Origin: Ustulina deusta
Lineage: Eukaryota; Ascomycota; Sordariomycetes; Xylariales; Xylariaceae
DNA: 64,000 nucleotides
NCBI GenBank assembly: GCA_023159155.1
Contig: JAJNNX010000006.1
Coordinates: forward strand, 372,001 to 436,000
Reading direction: 5' to 3'
Below are positions 1 to 12,600 of this stretch, piece by piece. Position numbers and translations under genes: made by a program. Numbering within the stretch: position 1 is the first letter of the stretch; every line of letters begins with the position of its first letter. The notes under the pieces were generated by a model. The model was not told the DNA's origin. It did not search any database and worked only from the letters and a program-made list of their open reading frames with translations.

Positions 1-519
1 TATATTATTAGTTTATTTATTTCTGATTTTATATCTTGTTTTTAAAACTAATTTAATAAAAAAAATATAATTAAATAGCTTTATAAAATAAAAAGACTTT
101 TTAAGTTATATAGATTTTTATAAATTAAATAAATTAATTAGTTATTATACTACATAAAAACTATAATTAAAAAATATATAGTCTAATATATTATTAGTTT
201 TTATATTAATTAGGATTAAATTATTATAAGCTTAAAATAAAAATATAAAACAATTAATTTTAAATAAACCTAATTATAAAAAAAATAACTTATTAAGTTT
301 TTTTTAAATATTAAAATAAAATTTTAAAATTATATTTAATTTTTTTTTAAATATATAGCTTTAATTAATAAATTTAGCTAAAAAATATTTTTAATACTTA
401 AAAAGTTTTATTTATATAACTTAATTAAATTAATTTTTTTTAATTATTTTAAAAATATTTTTAATAAATATAAAATTATTAAAAATAACTTATAATAAAA
501 AAAATATATTAATATTATA
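1..519. other. AT-rich RIP-degraded DNA, nothing recognisable
   Basis: Almost pure A/T with dense TA steps and no open frame of note. It lies outside the left target-site copy of the LTR element that starts at 526. I see no motif to assign it to a transposon family; it is probably an older mutated repeat. Confidence 0.6.
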
Positions 520-525
520 AATATT

Positions 526-791
526 GCAGCAGGGCTGGTGCTAGCGGCCCGCTGGCAGCTGCGAATGTGGCTGCACGTTAATTGTTAGCGGTATTCGGGC
601 CGCCTGCGGCCCGAATCGGCTGATCTTCGGCTGTATTCGGGGGTTCGAATAGCTATAAAAGCCTTCGAACTTCTTAGAGCAACACTTACTTTAAACGTAT
701 AGCATTTATACTAGTTTTTTAGTAGCAGGCGTTTTAGTTCGTTTTTGTTGTTTTTAGTTATTTTTAGTGTTGAGTTGCCCTGTTTTTTTTT
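526..791 (+). repeat. 5' LTR of the 526-6144 element
   Basis: GC-normal sequence in an AT desert. It has a TATA box (CTATAAAAG, about 652-660) after a GGGGGTTCGAATAG stretch. Compared with the right LTR it has 62 extra bases bounded by an 8-bp direct repeat GCGGCCCG (544-551 and 606-613). The extra part includes an 11-bp-arm perfect palindrome (593-603 and 606-616, 2-base loop). Its inner end is C-to-T mutated (nine T where the right LTR reads TCCTTCTTC). Confidence 0.65.
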
Positions 792-829
792 AATGGTGTC
801 TTTTTGGTAAAGCTACGATAGAGCAGTCC

Positions 830-3326
830 GCCATATAAATTTGTATGTGATAATGCTTGCATATGTTTATTGCTTCTTAGAGTACAACCTATAATTAAAA
901 ACTAATGCTTAATGCTTTTTTATATAAATTATTATATAAATATATTTATAACCTATTAATTGCCTTAATGCTAGTTTTGCATAAAGATAACCTAGTTAAA
1001 AAACTAACCTAGTTTATATAGCCTAATTAGCTAAGCCCTGTATAAATATACCTATAAGCACCTATTTATATAAATCTATATATAAGTCTATTTATAGCTG
1101 TACATTTTCTAGGAAGCCTAGTTTGTTGTTAATTAGTTTGTTTATATAATATACCTATGAACAATCTACTATATAATTTTGTATATAAACCTATTTATAG
1201 CTATCTAAGTCTAAAGAAGCCTTTAGGTAGCTACTCTAGCTAGCTAAACTAGCAATATATATTAATTAGCTGATTTAGCCTAGTTTTACGTTAATTAGTT
1301 AGTTTACCTATATACTATTTTGTATACAAATATGCTTGTATACTTTTTAGTCCAAAGGAAGTTCTTTGTTCCAAGCTGCTGATTAGTTAACTAGTTAGCT
1401 AGTCGATTAGCTAGTTGCTCTACAAGTTCCCTATCCAAATATATTTACGAGCCGAGTCCTATATAAATTATTATATAAACTAGCTTACGGATATATAGCT
1501 ACCGGGAAAACTTTTGTTCCAGTTTATAATTAGCTTATTTTTAGCTATATTAATTAGCTAAGTTGCTTTATTAGCCAGCTATATATATTACTGCTACATT
1601 AATTAGTCAAGTCTATATTTAAATATTTATATAAGCAAGTTGTTATATAAGTTAATATATAAACTTGCTTATATTTATATTGTTTATAGAAAGCTATTAT
1701 TTTAAGTCCTTTGTTTAGTCCTTTAATTAGCGTTTTGTTAACGATTAGCTAGATCTCTTGTTATAAATAGTTGTATAAATAGATCTTTATATATATTTAT
1801 ATAAAAATATGCTTGCGCTACTATAGCTTATAAGGAAGTCTGCTCCAAGCTTTTGTTAGCTATACGTATATTTTTATTTTTGTTAATTTTGTTGTTTCAG
1901 CATTTTTTAGCATTTTTGGCGTTTTTTAGCATATTCAGCATTTTTTGTTATTTTTTGTTATTTTTTAAGCTTTTAGACTATTAATCAGCCAGTTCCTTAT
2001 ATAAGTTGCTATATAAATAAGTGCCCATATAGTTTATATAAGAGTTAGCTCAAATATATATAGTCTAAAAGAAGTACTATTTAGACTTTGTTTTTAAAGC
2101 TTTATTTTAGAAGCGTTATTTTTATTGCAGTGTTTAGCGCTATATATTGCCTATTAAATTGTTATATTATTAATTAGCTAGGCCTACTACGTTTAGTAGT
2201 ATACAAACATATTTATATATTAATTTATATATAAATATGTTTGTAGCTTATAGATAAGCATCTATTTATGGTTTTAATTAACGAATTATATACTGATTAG
2301 CTAGTTTTTTGTTTTAGTAGTTATATTGTTTAGTCCTACATTTAATAGCTATACAAATAGACCCCTATATAATTTATATATAAATATGCTTCTATACCTA
2401 TGGTCTAAAGGAAACTATTGTTTATTAACTAATTGACGGACTGCTATACTGCCGATTAGCTGATTTAGTTATATATATATTAGCTAGTTTAGGTATTATA
2501 CGTACGTACTGCCGATTAGCTAGTTCAGCTGTTATATATATAATTAATTAGCGATTTAGCTATTATATGTATATATAAGCAGCCACCTATATTAATTTAT
2601 ATATATATGTGCTTATATTAATACGTTATACTTTATTTGCTATTAATTGGCGATTTTGTTATATATGTATTAATTAGCAAGTTTATTACGTTTTATGCAA
2701 TTTTTAATTATTTGTTATTAATTAGCAAGTTTACTATGTTTTAGTTATATATAAACAGGCGTATATATAGTTTTTTATATAAACCTATTTGTATATATAT
2801 TATTTATTTATATAAAAGCTTTCTAATTAGCTTTATACTGTTAATACTAATTAATTAATATGTTATGTAAAAAATATAGGCGTACAAACAATTGCTTATA
2901 TAAATTATATGGCAATCTGCTTATATTTATATAACTTATATGTTTTATGCTTTATATATATATAGTAATACGTATATAGCGCAGTACTGCTAATTGGTTA
3001 ATGTATTATTGCTGCGCTAATTAGTTAGTTATATTAGTATTGCTATACTAACTAGTTAATCTGTTATATATAAGCAATTTTTTATACTATTTTATATATG
3101 AACTTGCTTGTAGCATATATTATATAGTTAGTTGTACTACTGATTGGTTTGTTATTACTATAGATATAATATAGTACTAACAAATTATTATTGGGGTACT
3201 AATTAGTTATTTAGTTGTGTATAAATAGCTCTTTATATTATTTTGTATATAGACCTGTTTATATTATATATATTATATAATTATTGTAGTACTGCTGATT
3301 AGTTAATATATTATTGCTGCACTAAT
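830..3326. repeat. Degenerate repeat array inside the LTR element
   Basis: The same word groups recur every hundred to two hundred bases: GATTAGCTAGTT-like runs, TATATAAACCTGCTTATA-like runs, and AGTC(C/T)AAAGGAAG-like runs (for example near 1206, 1348, 2063 and 2401). Order is roughly kept, so this looks like a decayed tandem array rather than random AT DNA. I could not fix one exact period by eye. The pattern resumes at about 5189-5420 on the other side of the inserted transposon. Confidence 0.45.
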
Positions 3327-3328
3327 TA

Positions 3329-5188
3329 ACGTAGGACACAAGCTAATTGCTAACACAAGTCAATTGCCAACTTTTTTGCACTTTTGTACATACAAGTCAA
3401 ATAATTCAACTATAACACAAAAAATTAATTAGATCTAATTAGAAATATTATTACTAGATATTTTTATAGTATTTTAATAAGTATGCAAGTTATGCCTAGG
3501 CTTATTATATATTTTATATTGTTATATATATAATATATCTTTTTTTATATAATAACTATTTTGTTATATTTTTATTATTATTTGCTTTTTAATAGCTTGT
3601 TTAGTTTCAAAATCTTGTTTTTTTTATATAATAAGTAATCTTTTATTTTATATATGTTTTTTTTTTGTATAGTAGTATTAGCTAAGTATTTTATTTGCTA
3701 TATAAAGTTTAGCAATTTTTTTTTTAATAATATAATTTTATATATAAATAGTATTATATTTTTTGTAATATAATTAATAGTATTTAAAATAATACTTAAT
3801 AAGCTATTTTAATATTATATAACTTTATTTTTAATATATTTAGTTTATAATTATATATTAATTATATTATATAGAATTTTTAATTATTAAAAAGCTAAAA
3901 GTTTATTAGATAATCTAAAAAGTATTTTAGTTAGTAATTAGACTTTGAACCAAAAAAATATATGTTTTGGATTGTATAGCACTAATTTAGTGCTTTTAAA
4001 ACTTTTTTAAATGTTAGATTTTATTATAAAAGCTTTATATGTTTTATAAAATGTAATAAAAAAATCTTTTTTAGTAATATAAGTAATATATATCTATATT
4101 AAATTATTGATTTTTTTTATATATAAACGTTTTGATAAGCTAAAATAATTAATATTAAAAAGTTAAAATTAATATAACAAATAAGCAAGCATATAAAAAA
4201 TAATAATATTGTAGTTTTTATAATATAGTTTAAAATTAGTTAAATAGTAGCTTTTATAGCTATTAAGAATTAATAAGCAATAAATATTTTTTATATAACT
4301 AGTTATATATAAATTAAAATAGTTAATTTAATTTAGACTTTGTTTATTTGTTGTTTAGCTATTTTTTATAACTATAATTCTTTAGTTATATAATAGTTAG
4401 CTATTAGTATACTAGGACAAAAAGTAGGTTTTACTTACTAAAATAATATATAGCAGAACTATATAGCTATATAAACTAATACTTTAAATAATAGTCAATT
4501 ATTTATAATTGTTTAGCTAAACAGCTTTTAATTATTTGTACTGGTTAGACGTTATTACAACTATTTTAAACAAAATTCGGTTTATTATAAAGCTTGTTTT
4601 ATTCAAGTTATAAATATTTTTTTTTTAAAATATTATATTTAGTTATTATATTTTATATAAGTTTAAACTATTTATTATATATAATAAGGTTTTTATAAAA
4701 GATTTGCTAGTAATTAATTTTTTAATTAAAACATATTTTAAGCGTAAAATATTATTATATAAAGTTTAAAGCCTAATTAATACTAACTTCGAATACGTTA
4801 CGTTTATATAGCAGTTGATTAGCTATATTTTTAATACTACTTATCTAAAGCAGAAATAATTATAAAACTAAATCTATAATATATTATATAATAATATTTT
4901 TTTTAAATTTAGTTAATTTTTAATATTATATAATAAATATTTATTAGGTTTATTTGCTAGTACGCTAATTATAAAAAGTTATATAAAGAACATTATAAAT
5001 TTGTGCTATATAATTAATAATTAATTTTTTATTATAATTAAAAGCTTTTAATATAAGCTATAAGTTTGCTTTGTTCTAAGAAAGTGCTATTATTATTAGT
5101 TATAAAAATAGTAATTAAAAAAAGAGCGTACAAAAGTGCAAAAAAGTTAGCAATTGACTTATGTTAGCAATTAGCTTATGTCCTATGT
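3329..5188 (-). mobile_element. Fot1/Pot2-like (pogo superfamily) DNA transposon, copy 1, RIP-inactivated
   Basis: A 1860-bp unit between TA dinucleotides (3327-3328 and 5189-5190), with inverted termini starting ACGTAGGACACAAGC on the left and the matching complement on the right. The terminal repeat contains two near-identical 17-bp direct repeats (ACAAGCTAATTGCTAAC then ACAAGTCAATTGCCAAC). Length, TA target and direct repeats inside the termini fit what is known of Pot2 and Fot1 elements. Orientation is inferred from the copy at 24925, where the transposase N-terminus reads on the plus strand; this copy is its reverse complement. No open transposase frame survives. It interrupts the repeat array of the LTR element. 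Confidence 0.85.
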
Positions 5189-5760
5189 TAGCTATTTTAT
5201 ATATGTACGTATAGTACTGCTAATGCGTTATTGCTGCGCTGCCAATCGACAAGTTCTTTTTGCGTACGAGCGGCTACTTATACTAATTTATATAAGGACA
5301 CGCTTGCATTTGCAATTTTTAGAATTATTTATAAAGTTTACAAAGCTAATCAAAGCTTATTTTATGAACTCCGACCTATATATATACTATTAAAAAATAT
5401 TACTGCAATTATATAAAGATTTATATATATTAAAATTAGTAAAAGTTATAGCGTAACTTTTCGTACAAAGATTTAGCTTGGGTTCGAAGTGGTAGCTAAC
5501 TGTAGCATCTATTTAGGTTCTAATATAAAATACTAGCAAATATTACTATATATGTCAGGTCTAGATAAAATTATATACGTTTTTATATAGGAATATGTTA
5601 AAAGATTATAAAAGAATAAGTTATTTAAAGAGCTAAAAGGTTATGCCGAAAGGGTTATACTAGAAAGCATACCTAGCCAAAAGGCATTTGGTATATAGCA
5701 TACGGACCAAAAAAAGAAACTATAAACTAAAGGAAATTAATTATAATATGCGACCGGTTT
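5189..5760. other. Interior of LTR element continuing after the Pot2-like insertion
   Basis: The repeat words of 830-3326 continue to about 5420. From about 5460 the composition is less AT-biased (for example GCTTGGGTTCGAAGTGG near 5477). A stop-interrupted frame starting near 5553 can be read on the plus strand for some 60 codons, but matches nothing I recognise. The short open frames at 5178-5416 lie in the array and I do not treat them as genes. Confidence 0.5.
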
Positions 5761-5782
5761 AGCAATTGGCTAATTAAAGGCT

Positions 5783-5855
5783 TGGTAGTCTAGTAGGTTA
5801 GGGCTGGTTCTTTTTTTTTTTTTTTAGGCCGTTGAGGCCTAGGGGTTTGAATAGG
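5783..5855 (+). other. tRNA-like Pol III A-box/B-box pair
   Basis: TAGTCTAGTAGG (5786-5797) fits the A-box consensus TRGYNNAGYNGG exactly. GGTTTGAATAGG (5844-5855) is a mutated B-box (GGTTCGANNCC with C to T), about 58 bases downstream, the spacing of a tRNA gene. The two boxes are separated by a long T run (5811-5825) and a small hairpin. It could be a decayed tRNA, a tRNA-derived SINE, or part of the LTR element interior. The T run would stop Pol III, so it is not a working tRNA gene. Confidence 0.35.
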
Positions 5856-5940
5856 TGTTGTGTTGTATTTTTTGGTGTTTTTAGCCCTACAATTGGATTC
5901 GAAGCTATCTAAAAAATAAGGCTCCGAATAAGGGAAGTTT

Positions 5941-6144
5941 GCAGTAGGGCTGGTGCTAGCGGCCCGAATCGGCTGATCTTCGGTTGCATTCGGGGGTTCG
6001 AATAGCTATAAAAGCCTTCGAACTTCTCAGAGCAACACTTACTGCAGACGTATAGCATTTATACCAGTTTTCTAGTAGTAGGCGCTCTAGTTTGTTTTTG
6101 TTGTTTTTAGTTATTTTTGGTGTCGAGTTGCCCCGTCCTTCTTC
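5941..6144 (+). repeat. 3' LTR of the 526-6144 element
   Basis: This repeats the left LTR without its 62-bp segment. It keeps the TATA box (about 6008-6016) and has a less mutated right end (GTTGCCCCGTCCTTCTTC). A purine-rich tract immediately precedes it. A third short match to the purine tract plus the start of this LTR occurs at about 26989-27012. Confidence 0.65.
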
Positions 6145-6150
6145 AATATT

Positions 6151-7066
6151 TTTAAATAATAAGCCAATTTAAAAATTTTTTTTTAGTTATAAATAGTAAT
6201 ATTAAATTTTTTAAATAATATTACTAATTTAAAACTATTATTAAATATATATTTTTTATTTTATTTAGTAAGTTATATAAATATAACTATTTTAAGCCTT
6301 ACTAGTTGCTTTTTTAATCTAGCTACTTATAACTACCTTTTTTATTATACCTTTAATAGTTTATATATATATAAACCTAGTAATCAAACAATTAATAGCT
6401 AAAATAAAAAGCTTTTTTATTTATAATATTTAAATAACTAAAATAATAATTAAAATAATATAATTATTAACTAACTAAAATTAATACTATGTTTTTTTTG
6501 GTTAAATGTTCTACTAGGAAATTAGCTAATAAAGCAGGCAGTAATATAGAAATAGCTAATTTAAAGCTTTTGCTACTTAAGCATAACAATCAAACCTTTA
6601 AAAATATAATTAATTAAACAGCTAAAATAATTTTAAAAATACTAGTAACAATCTATATAAATATTAGTCTTATAGAACTAAAAATTATATATAATAAAGC
6701 TATAAATTAAAAAAAAAATTAAAAAACTTTAGAACTTTATATAAAAAATATGATTTTAAAGCTTAGTATATTAATTTATTATATATATTTTAATATATTT
6801 GCTTGCTTATAATTAACTTAAATAAAATATTAAAAAAAAAATTGGATTTATATTTTTAGCTTTAATATAGATTTATTATAATTGTTTTAATAGATATTTT
6901 TTAGTAGCTCTAGTAGCTTATAAAGCTTTATATAAATTTAATTATATTTTAAAAAATCTAAAATTTAAAAATAAAACCTAATTATAAAACTTAGGACCTA
7001 GCAAAAATAGAAATATTTTAAATAACTTAGCTTAACTATTTATTTTAATACTTAAACAACTAACTA
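6151..7066. other. AT-rich RIP-degraded DNA
   Basis: Very AT-rich spacer between the LTR element and the second Pot2-like copy. Stop codons are dense in all frames and I can read no protein motif or repeat structure. Confidence 0.6.
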
Positions 7067-7068
7067 TA

Positions 7069-8927
7069 ACATAGGACACAAGCTAATTGCTAACATAAGT
7101 CAATTGCTAACTTTTTTGCACTTTTGTACGTACAAGTCAAATAATTTAACTATAACACAAAAAATCAATTAGATCTAATCGGAAATATTATTGCTAGATG
7201 TTTCTATAGCATTTTAATAAATATGCAAGTTATGCCTAGGCTTACTATATGTTCTATATTATTATATATATAATATACCTTTTTTTATATAATAACTACT
7301 TTGCTACACTTCTTTTGTTATTTATTTTTTAATAGCTTGTTTAGTTTTAAAATTTTGTTTTTTTATATAATAAATAACTTTTTATTTTATATATGTTTTT
7401 TTTTTGTATAGTAGTATTAGCTAAATATTTTATTTGCTATATAAAGTTTAGCAACCTTCTTTTTTAATAATATAACTTTATATATAAACAATATTATATT
7501 TTTTATAATATAATTAATAATATTTAAAATAATACTTAGCGAGCTACTTTAATATTATATAACTTTATTTTTAATATATTTAGTTTATAATTATATTTTA
7601 GTTATATTATATAGAATTTTTAATTGCTAAAAAACTAAAAATCTATTAGATAATCTAAAAAGTATTTTAGTTAGCAATTAGACTTTAAGCTAAAAAAATA
7701 TATATTTTAAATTATATAATACTAATCTAGTGCTTTTAAAACTTTTTTAAATATTAGATTTTATTATAAAAGCTTTATATATTTTATAAAATATAATAAA
7801 AAAATCTTTTTTAATAATATAAATAATATATGTTTATATTAAATTATTAATTTTTTTTATATATAAATATTTTAATAAGCTAAAATAACTAATATTAAAA
7901 AGTTAAAATTAGTATAATAAATAAATAGGCATATAAAAAGTAATAATATTATAGTTTTTATAATATAGTTTAAAATTAGTTAAATAGTAGCTTTTATAGC
8001 TATTAAAGATTAATAGGCAATAAATACTTTTTATATAACTAGCTATATATAAATTAAAATAATTAATCTAATCTAGATTTTGTTTATTTATTGTTTAGCT
8101 ATTTTTTATAACTATAATTTTTTAGTTATATAATAATTAGCTATTAATATATTAGGACAAAAAATAGGTTTTGTTTGCTAAAATAATATATAGCAGAACT
8201 ATATAGCTATATAAACTAACACTTTAAATAATAATTAATTATTTATAATTGTTTAATTAAATAGCTTTTAGTTATTTATGCTAGTTAGATATTATTATAA
8301 CTATTTTAAATAAGATTTAGTTTATTATAAAGCTTATTTTATTAAAGTTATAAATATTTTTTTTTAAAATATTATATTTAGTTATTATATTTTATATAAA
8401 CTTAAACTATTTATTATATATAATAAGATTTTTATAAAAAACTTACTAGTAATTAATTTTTTAATTAAAATATATTTTAAATATAAAATATTATTATATA
8501 AAATTTAAAGTTTAATTAATACTAATTTTAAATATATTATATTTATATAATAATTAATTAGTTATATTTTTAATACTACTTATTTAAAATAAAAACAATT
8601 ATAAAACTAAATTTATAATATATTATATAATAGTATTTTTTTTAAATTTAGTTAATTTTTAATATTATATAATAAATATTTGTTAGGTTTGTTTGCTAGT
8701 GCGCTAATTGCGAAAAGTTGTATAAAAAATATTATAGATTTGTGCTGCATAATTAATAATTAATTTTTTGTTGCAATTAAGAGTTTCTAATGTAAGCTGC
8801 AAGTTTGCTTTGTTCTAAAAAGGTGCTATTATTATTGGTTATAAAAATGGTAATTAAAAAGAGAGCGTACGAAAGTGCAAAAAAGTTGGCAATTGACTTG
8901 TGTTGGCAATTAGCTTGTGTCCTACGT
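7069..8927 (-). mobile_element. Fot1/Pot2-like DNA transposon, copy 2, RIP-inactivated
   Basis: A 1859-bp unit between TA dinucleotides (7067-7068 and 8928-8929), in the same orientation as copy 1 and alignable to it along its whole length. Differences are overwhelmingly C/T and G/A. The right end (from about 8690) and the two termini keep many G and C, while the middle is almost pure A/T, so mutation is weaker near the ends. No coding capacity remains. Confidence 0.85.
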
Positions 8928-8929
8928 TA

Positions 8930-9600
8930 ACTGATTAGCTTAACTTTAAAATAAAATTCTAAGCTAACTTAGTTTTTATAAAATAATAAAAGCTTAATAT
9001 TGTAGCTAGAAAAAATTACTTAGAATTCTAATATAATAAATAGTAAAAATACTAAAATAGGCAAAGGTTTATAGTATTAAAAGCAATTAATTAAATTGCT
9101 TTTTTAGATAACTTATTAGTACTTATAGTTCTAGACCTTATTAGTATATTTAATATATAAGCTTATATAAAAGCTATAATAACAAAAAAAAAGCGCTTAA
9201 ATAAAAAAAATAATATTACGACTAAAACCTATAATATTATTTAATCCTATAAAATAATTAGTGCTATAATAAATATAAGTACTAATTAGCAAATACCTTT
9301 ATTTGTCTTAAAAATAAAAAAATGCTAAGTATTTTTTAATAAAATTAATAATTTATTTAAAGTTAAAATAAGGTTAATTTAGGAAGAACTACTAGGTTTA
9401 TTTTTTAATATGTTAGAATTATTTGTAGTATAAGCTTTTAAAATAGAACAAATATTAAGCAAAAAAATAGTTAGATTACGTTAACTAAATAAACTTAAGT
9501 TTAAAGCAAATAATTAATAAATATTAAATATATTTATTTTAGAAATTAATAATATGTATATAATGCTATAAAAATCTATAAAAAAGGTTTATAAAACTTT
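8930..9600. other. AT-rich DNA, probably 5' part of the gypsy relic
   Basis: No readable motif. Since protease-like and reverse transcriptase motifs follow on the plus strand from about 9,690, this may hold the mutated gag region and 5' LTR of that element, but I could not find an LTR. Confidence 0.35.
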
Positions 9601-12600
9601 TTAAACAAGTATGCTTTTATAAAATATAAAAAATTATATAAGGGCTATACCTAAAATTATAGTAAAAATTGGAGAATTATTAAAAAGCTTACTAATTATT
9701 AAACTTTTTAATACTAGCGCTTAATTATATATTTTAGTAAAAAGTTATATTAAAAATAACTAATTTTTTATAATTAATATTTAAATAACTTAAAATAAAT
9801 ATTTTATTAAACTAGAAGTATTTTTATAATTATATAAAAAAATTATTGTTTAACTAATATAAATTGCTAGAAAATATATATAGGCTATCTTTATATATAT
9901 AGTTCCAAATAAAAAAATAGCTGTTTTTTTGCTTCTAAAAATAAACTTTCTAAAGATTATAAATTATGTTTTTTATTTTAAAAATTTAGTTTTAATAGCT
10001 ATATTTACCCTTAATAATATATATATTATTACTTCTGCAACCCTGCTTATTTAATTATACTTTTATAACAAATCAATAATTAAAGCTATAAAAAACTAAT
10101 AGTTATTTATATATAAAGAGCTGCTATAAATAGCTATAATTAGTTTTTAATTAATATTTAAATTTTATTTTTATTATATGCTACTAAAATGATTTTTAAC
10201 TTAGTATTAAATCTAAATAATAAAATTATATAGGAATATTTTTGTAATACTAATTAGCTACTTATAAATTATATAAACTAAATATTAAAGCTAAATAATA
10301 ATATTTTTTTTATAGGTGCTTTATTAAATAATAAATTTTTAATAATTTTTAGAACTATTATTTATAAAGCTATAAAAGAAATAAAAAAAGCAAAAGTCTT
10401 AAGGGCTAAACAAATAGTATTTTTTGTTTTTTTTATTTTAATATTTATAATATATAAGCCCAAATTAAAAAAAGTTTATTTAGTTAATAATATAAAATAT
10501 AATAGTTCTGTACTTTTAGGGTTAATTAATTAAAAAAAAAAAGCTCTAATAAAAGTATATAATTAGTATAAACTAAATAAAATGTTTAAAAAAAAAAGGA
10601 TTTATTTAAATATTTACTTATGTTTTGTTATATAATTTAAAAGAACTTAATTAACTAAAGAATGCTTTTAAAAAATTAAAAAAAATATAAAAATATTAGA
10701 ACTTATTAATTAAAAAAAAGAGTTTTTAGTTAAAGTATTATATAGATATAAAATAACTTTAGTTTAAGATTTTAGTAAAATTGAAAAAATATATAATAAA
10801 ATTATACTATTATATAAAATCTAGATAATACTATATAAAGCTTAGCAAGCAAAAAAAATCCTTATTTTTGCGCTACTATAAAAAAAACTATTAAATATAT
10901 TTAAAACCTAACTTATAAATAATATATTAGAGGAAAGATATAGCGTATATTAGAACGTATAGTTTGTAGTAAAAAAAAAAGATAGAAAGCTTAAACTAAT
11001 TAACTTTATTACTAAAAGTTACGGTATGGTGGCTGGTGGCCGGCAGCGTGGCTGCAACCCACAAGCCACACAAACCGCAATCTTCAATTCCCAGGTCACA
11101 TGACTTACACCTGGCCGGCACCTGGCAATTACCTGACAGCTGCCCACACCTCCCACCAATCCACCCATAAAGAACCTACAACGCACCCTTATAAAATTAG
11201 CCTTTCTTTTTCTTCATACTTAGATTCTAATGCAAAGTTCGCTTTCGGAATGAAGCCTTGCCTTCTATGATTGCTCAACGCGTAATACTAAACTAAACAT
11301 AGTTATAATTTAAAATACTTTTTTACTAAAAAGCTATAATAAATTTATTAAAAAATTTGTTATATATAAAATCTTATTAGTAATTAATTTTTTTTTAAGA
11401 TATAATTAAATATTTTTTTTTTTTTTTAGTTAAGCGCTAATAGCTTTTTTTATACTATTTGGAATTTTATAAATAATAATACTTTTTTAAGGCATAACAA
11501 ATTTAATAGCTTACTTATTTAAAATAATTAGCTAAATATTATATAATATTATATTTAAAAAATATAAACTATTTTTTAATAATATAAAAGTTAAAAAGTT
11601 TATTATTTATTATAATAATTAAAAAATTGCTTTTAGTATATAGTAATTTATTTTTAAACATATTAAAAATATTAATATAATTTTACTAAATTTTGAATTA
11701 GCAAGTATTATTATAAATAGTATTAAAAGCGAATAGTATAAGCTAATAGTAATACTAGTTAGATACTTTTGTAGAACTAATAGCTATAAACTTATAAGGG
11801 CCAAAATATTTAAAATTCTAAAATAAATAGTATATAGTAATATTATAAAAATAAAAGCCTTTTTAGAAATAAGTAGTTATTATTAAATATAAATAAAAAT
11901 ATATGCTATAATAGTATTTTTATTAACTATGCTTTTTTAATATAATATTAAGTTTGTTTAAAAAAATAATTAAAAGCAAATAATAATAATATTATAATAA
12001 GCTTTAATAATTATTTTTTGCTTAATTACATTAGATTATAAAACTAAAAAAATCTAGCTAAAAATTAACGCTTTAAAAAAAAAATAAAGCGCTATATTCT
12101 ATTAATTAATTAAAAATAAAATATATTTGTTTAAATATAAGTTAAAAACTTAAAAAAAACTTAAATTAAATTATAACGTAACAAAAAAAAAATATTTAAA
12201 AATTATTAAAGCTTTTTATTAATTATAAAACTATTTATATAAAATTAAATTTTATTTAAAAATAAATATAAAAGTATTAATTGCTTAGCTAAACAATAGA
12301 TTTTTTATATTACTTAGCGCAGTTTTAACTTAATAGGTTGTTTTTATTAAAATATTTAATTTTAAATTGTACTATATTTAAAAAAAAAATACATATAGTA
12401 ATAAATAGATTATTATATAAACTAAAAAAATTATTAAATAAATTAAATAATTAATAAAAAAAATATAAAAAATTTTATTAATTTTTAATTTTATATTATA
12501 ATAGTTAAACTAATAATTGCTTTAAATATTACTGCCTTTTTTAAACTAAAATAAAAATAGTTAATATATTTATAAAAACTAGCAATATATTTTACTACTA

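Larger units (their letters stand above)
526..6144 (+). mobile_element. LTR retrotransposon with non-coding interior (LARD-like), split by a Pot2-like transposon
   Basis: Two direct repeats, 526-791 and 5941-6144, share a GC-richer sequence with a TATA box and the same right end. The same six bases, AATATT, lie just left of the first repeat (520-525) and just right of the second (6145-6150), consistent with a 5-bp target duplication whose exact register is ambiguous by one base. A purine-rich stretch (AATAAGGGAAG, about 5927-5937) sits just before the second repeat, as a polypurine tract should, giving plus orientation. The interior holds a degenerate repeat array, a tRNA-like unit and an inserted DNA transposon, but no gag or pol motif that I could read. 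It therefore resembles a large non-autonomous LTR derivative. The LTR ends are not clean TG...CA, so the class is less certain than for the other elements. Confidence 0.6.

Noticed and set aside
5783..5855. Functional tRNA gene
   Set aside because: The B-box is mutated, a long T run lies between the boxes, and no acceptor or anticodon stem can be folded by eye.
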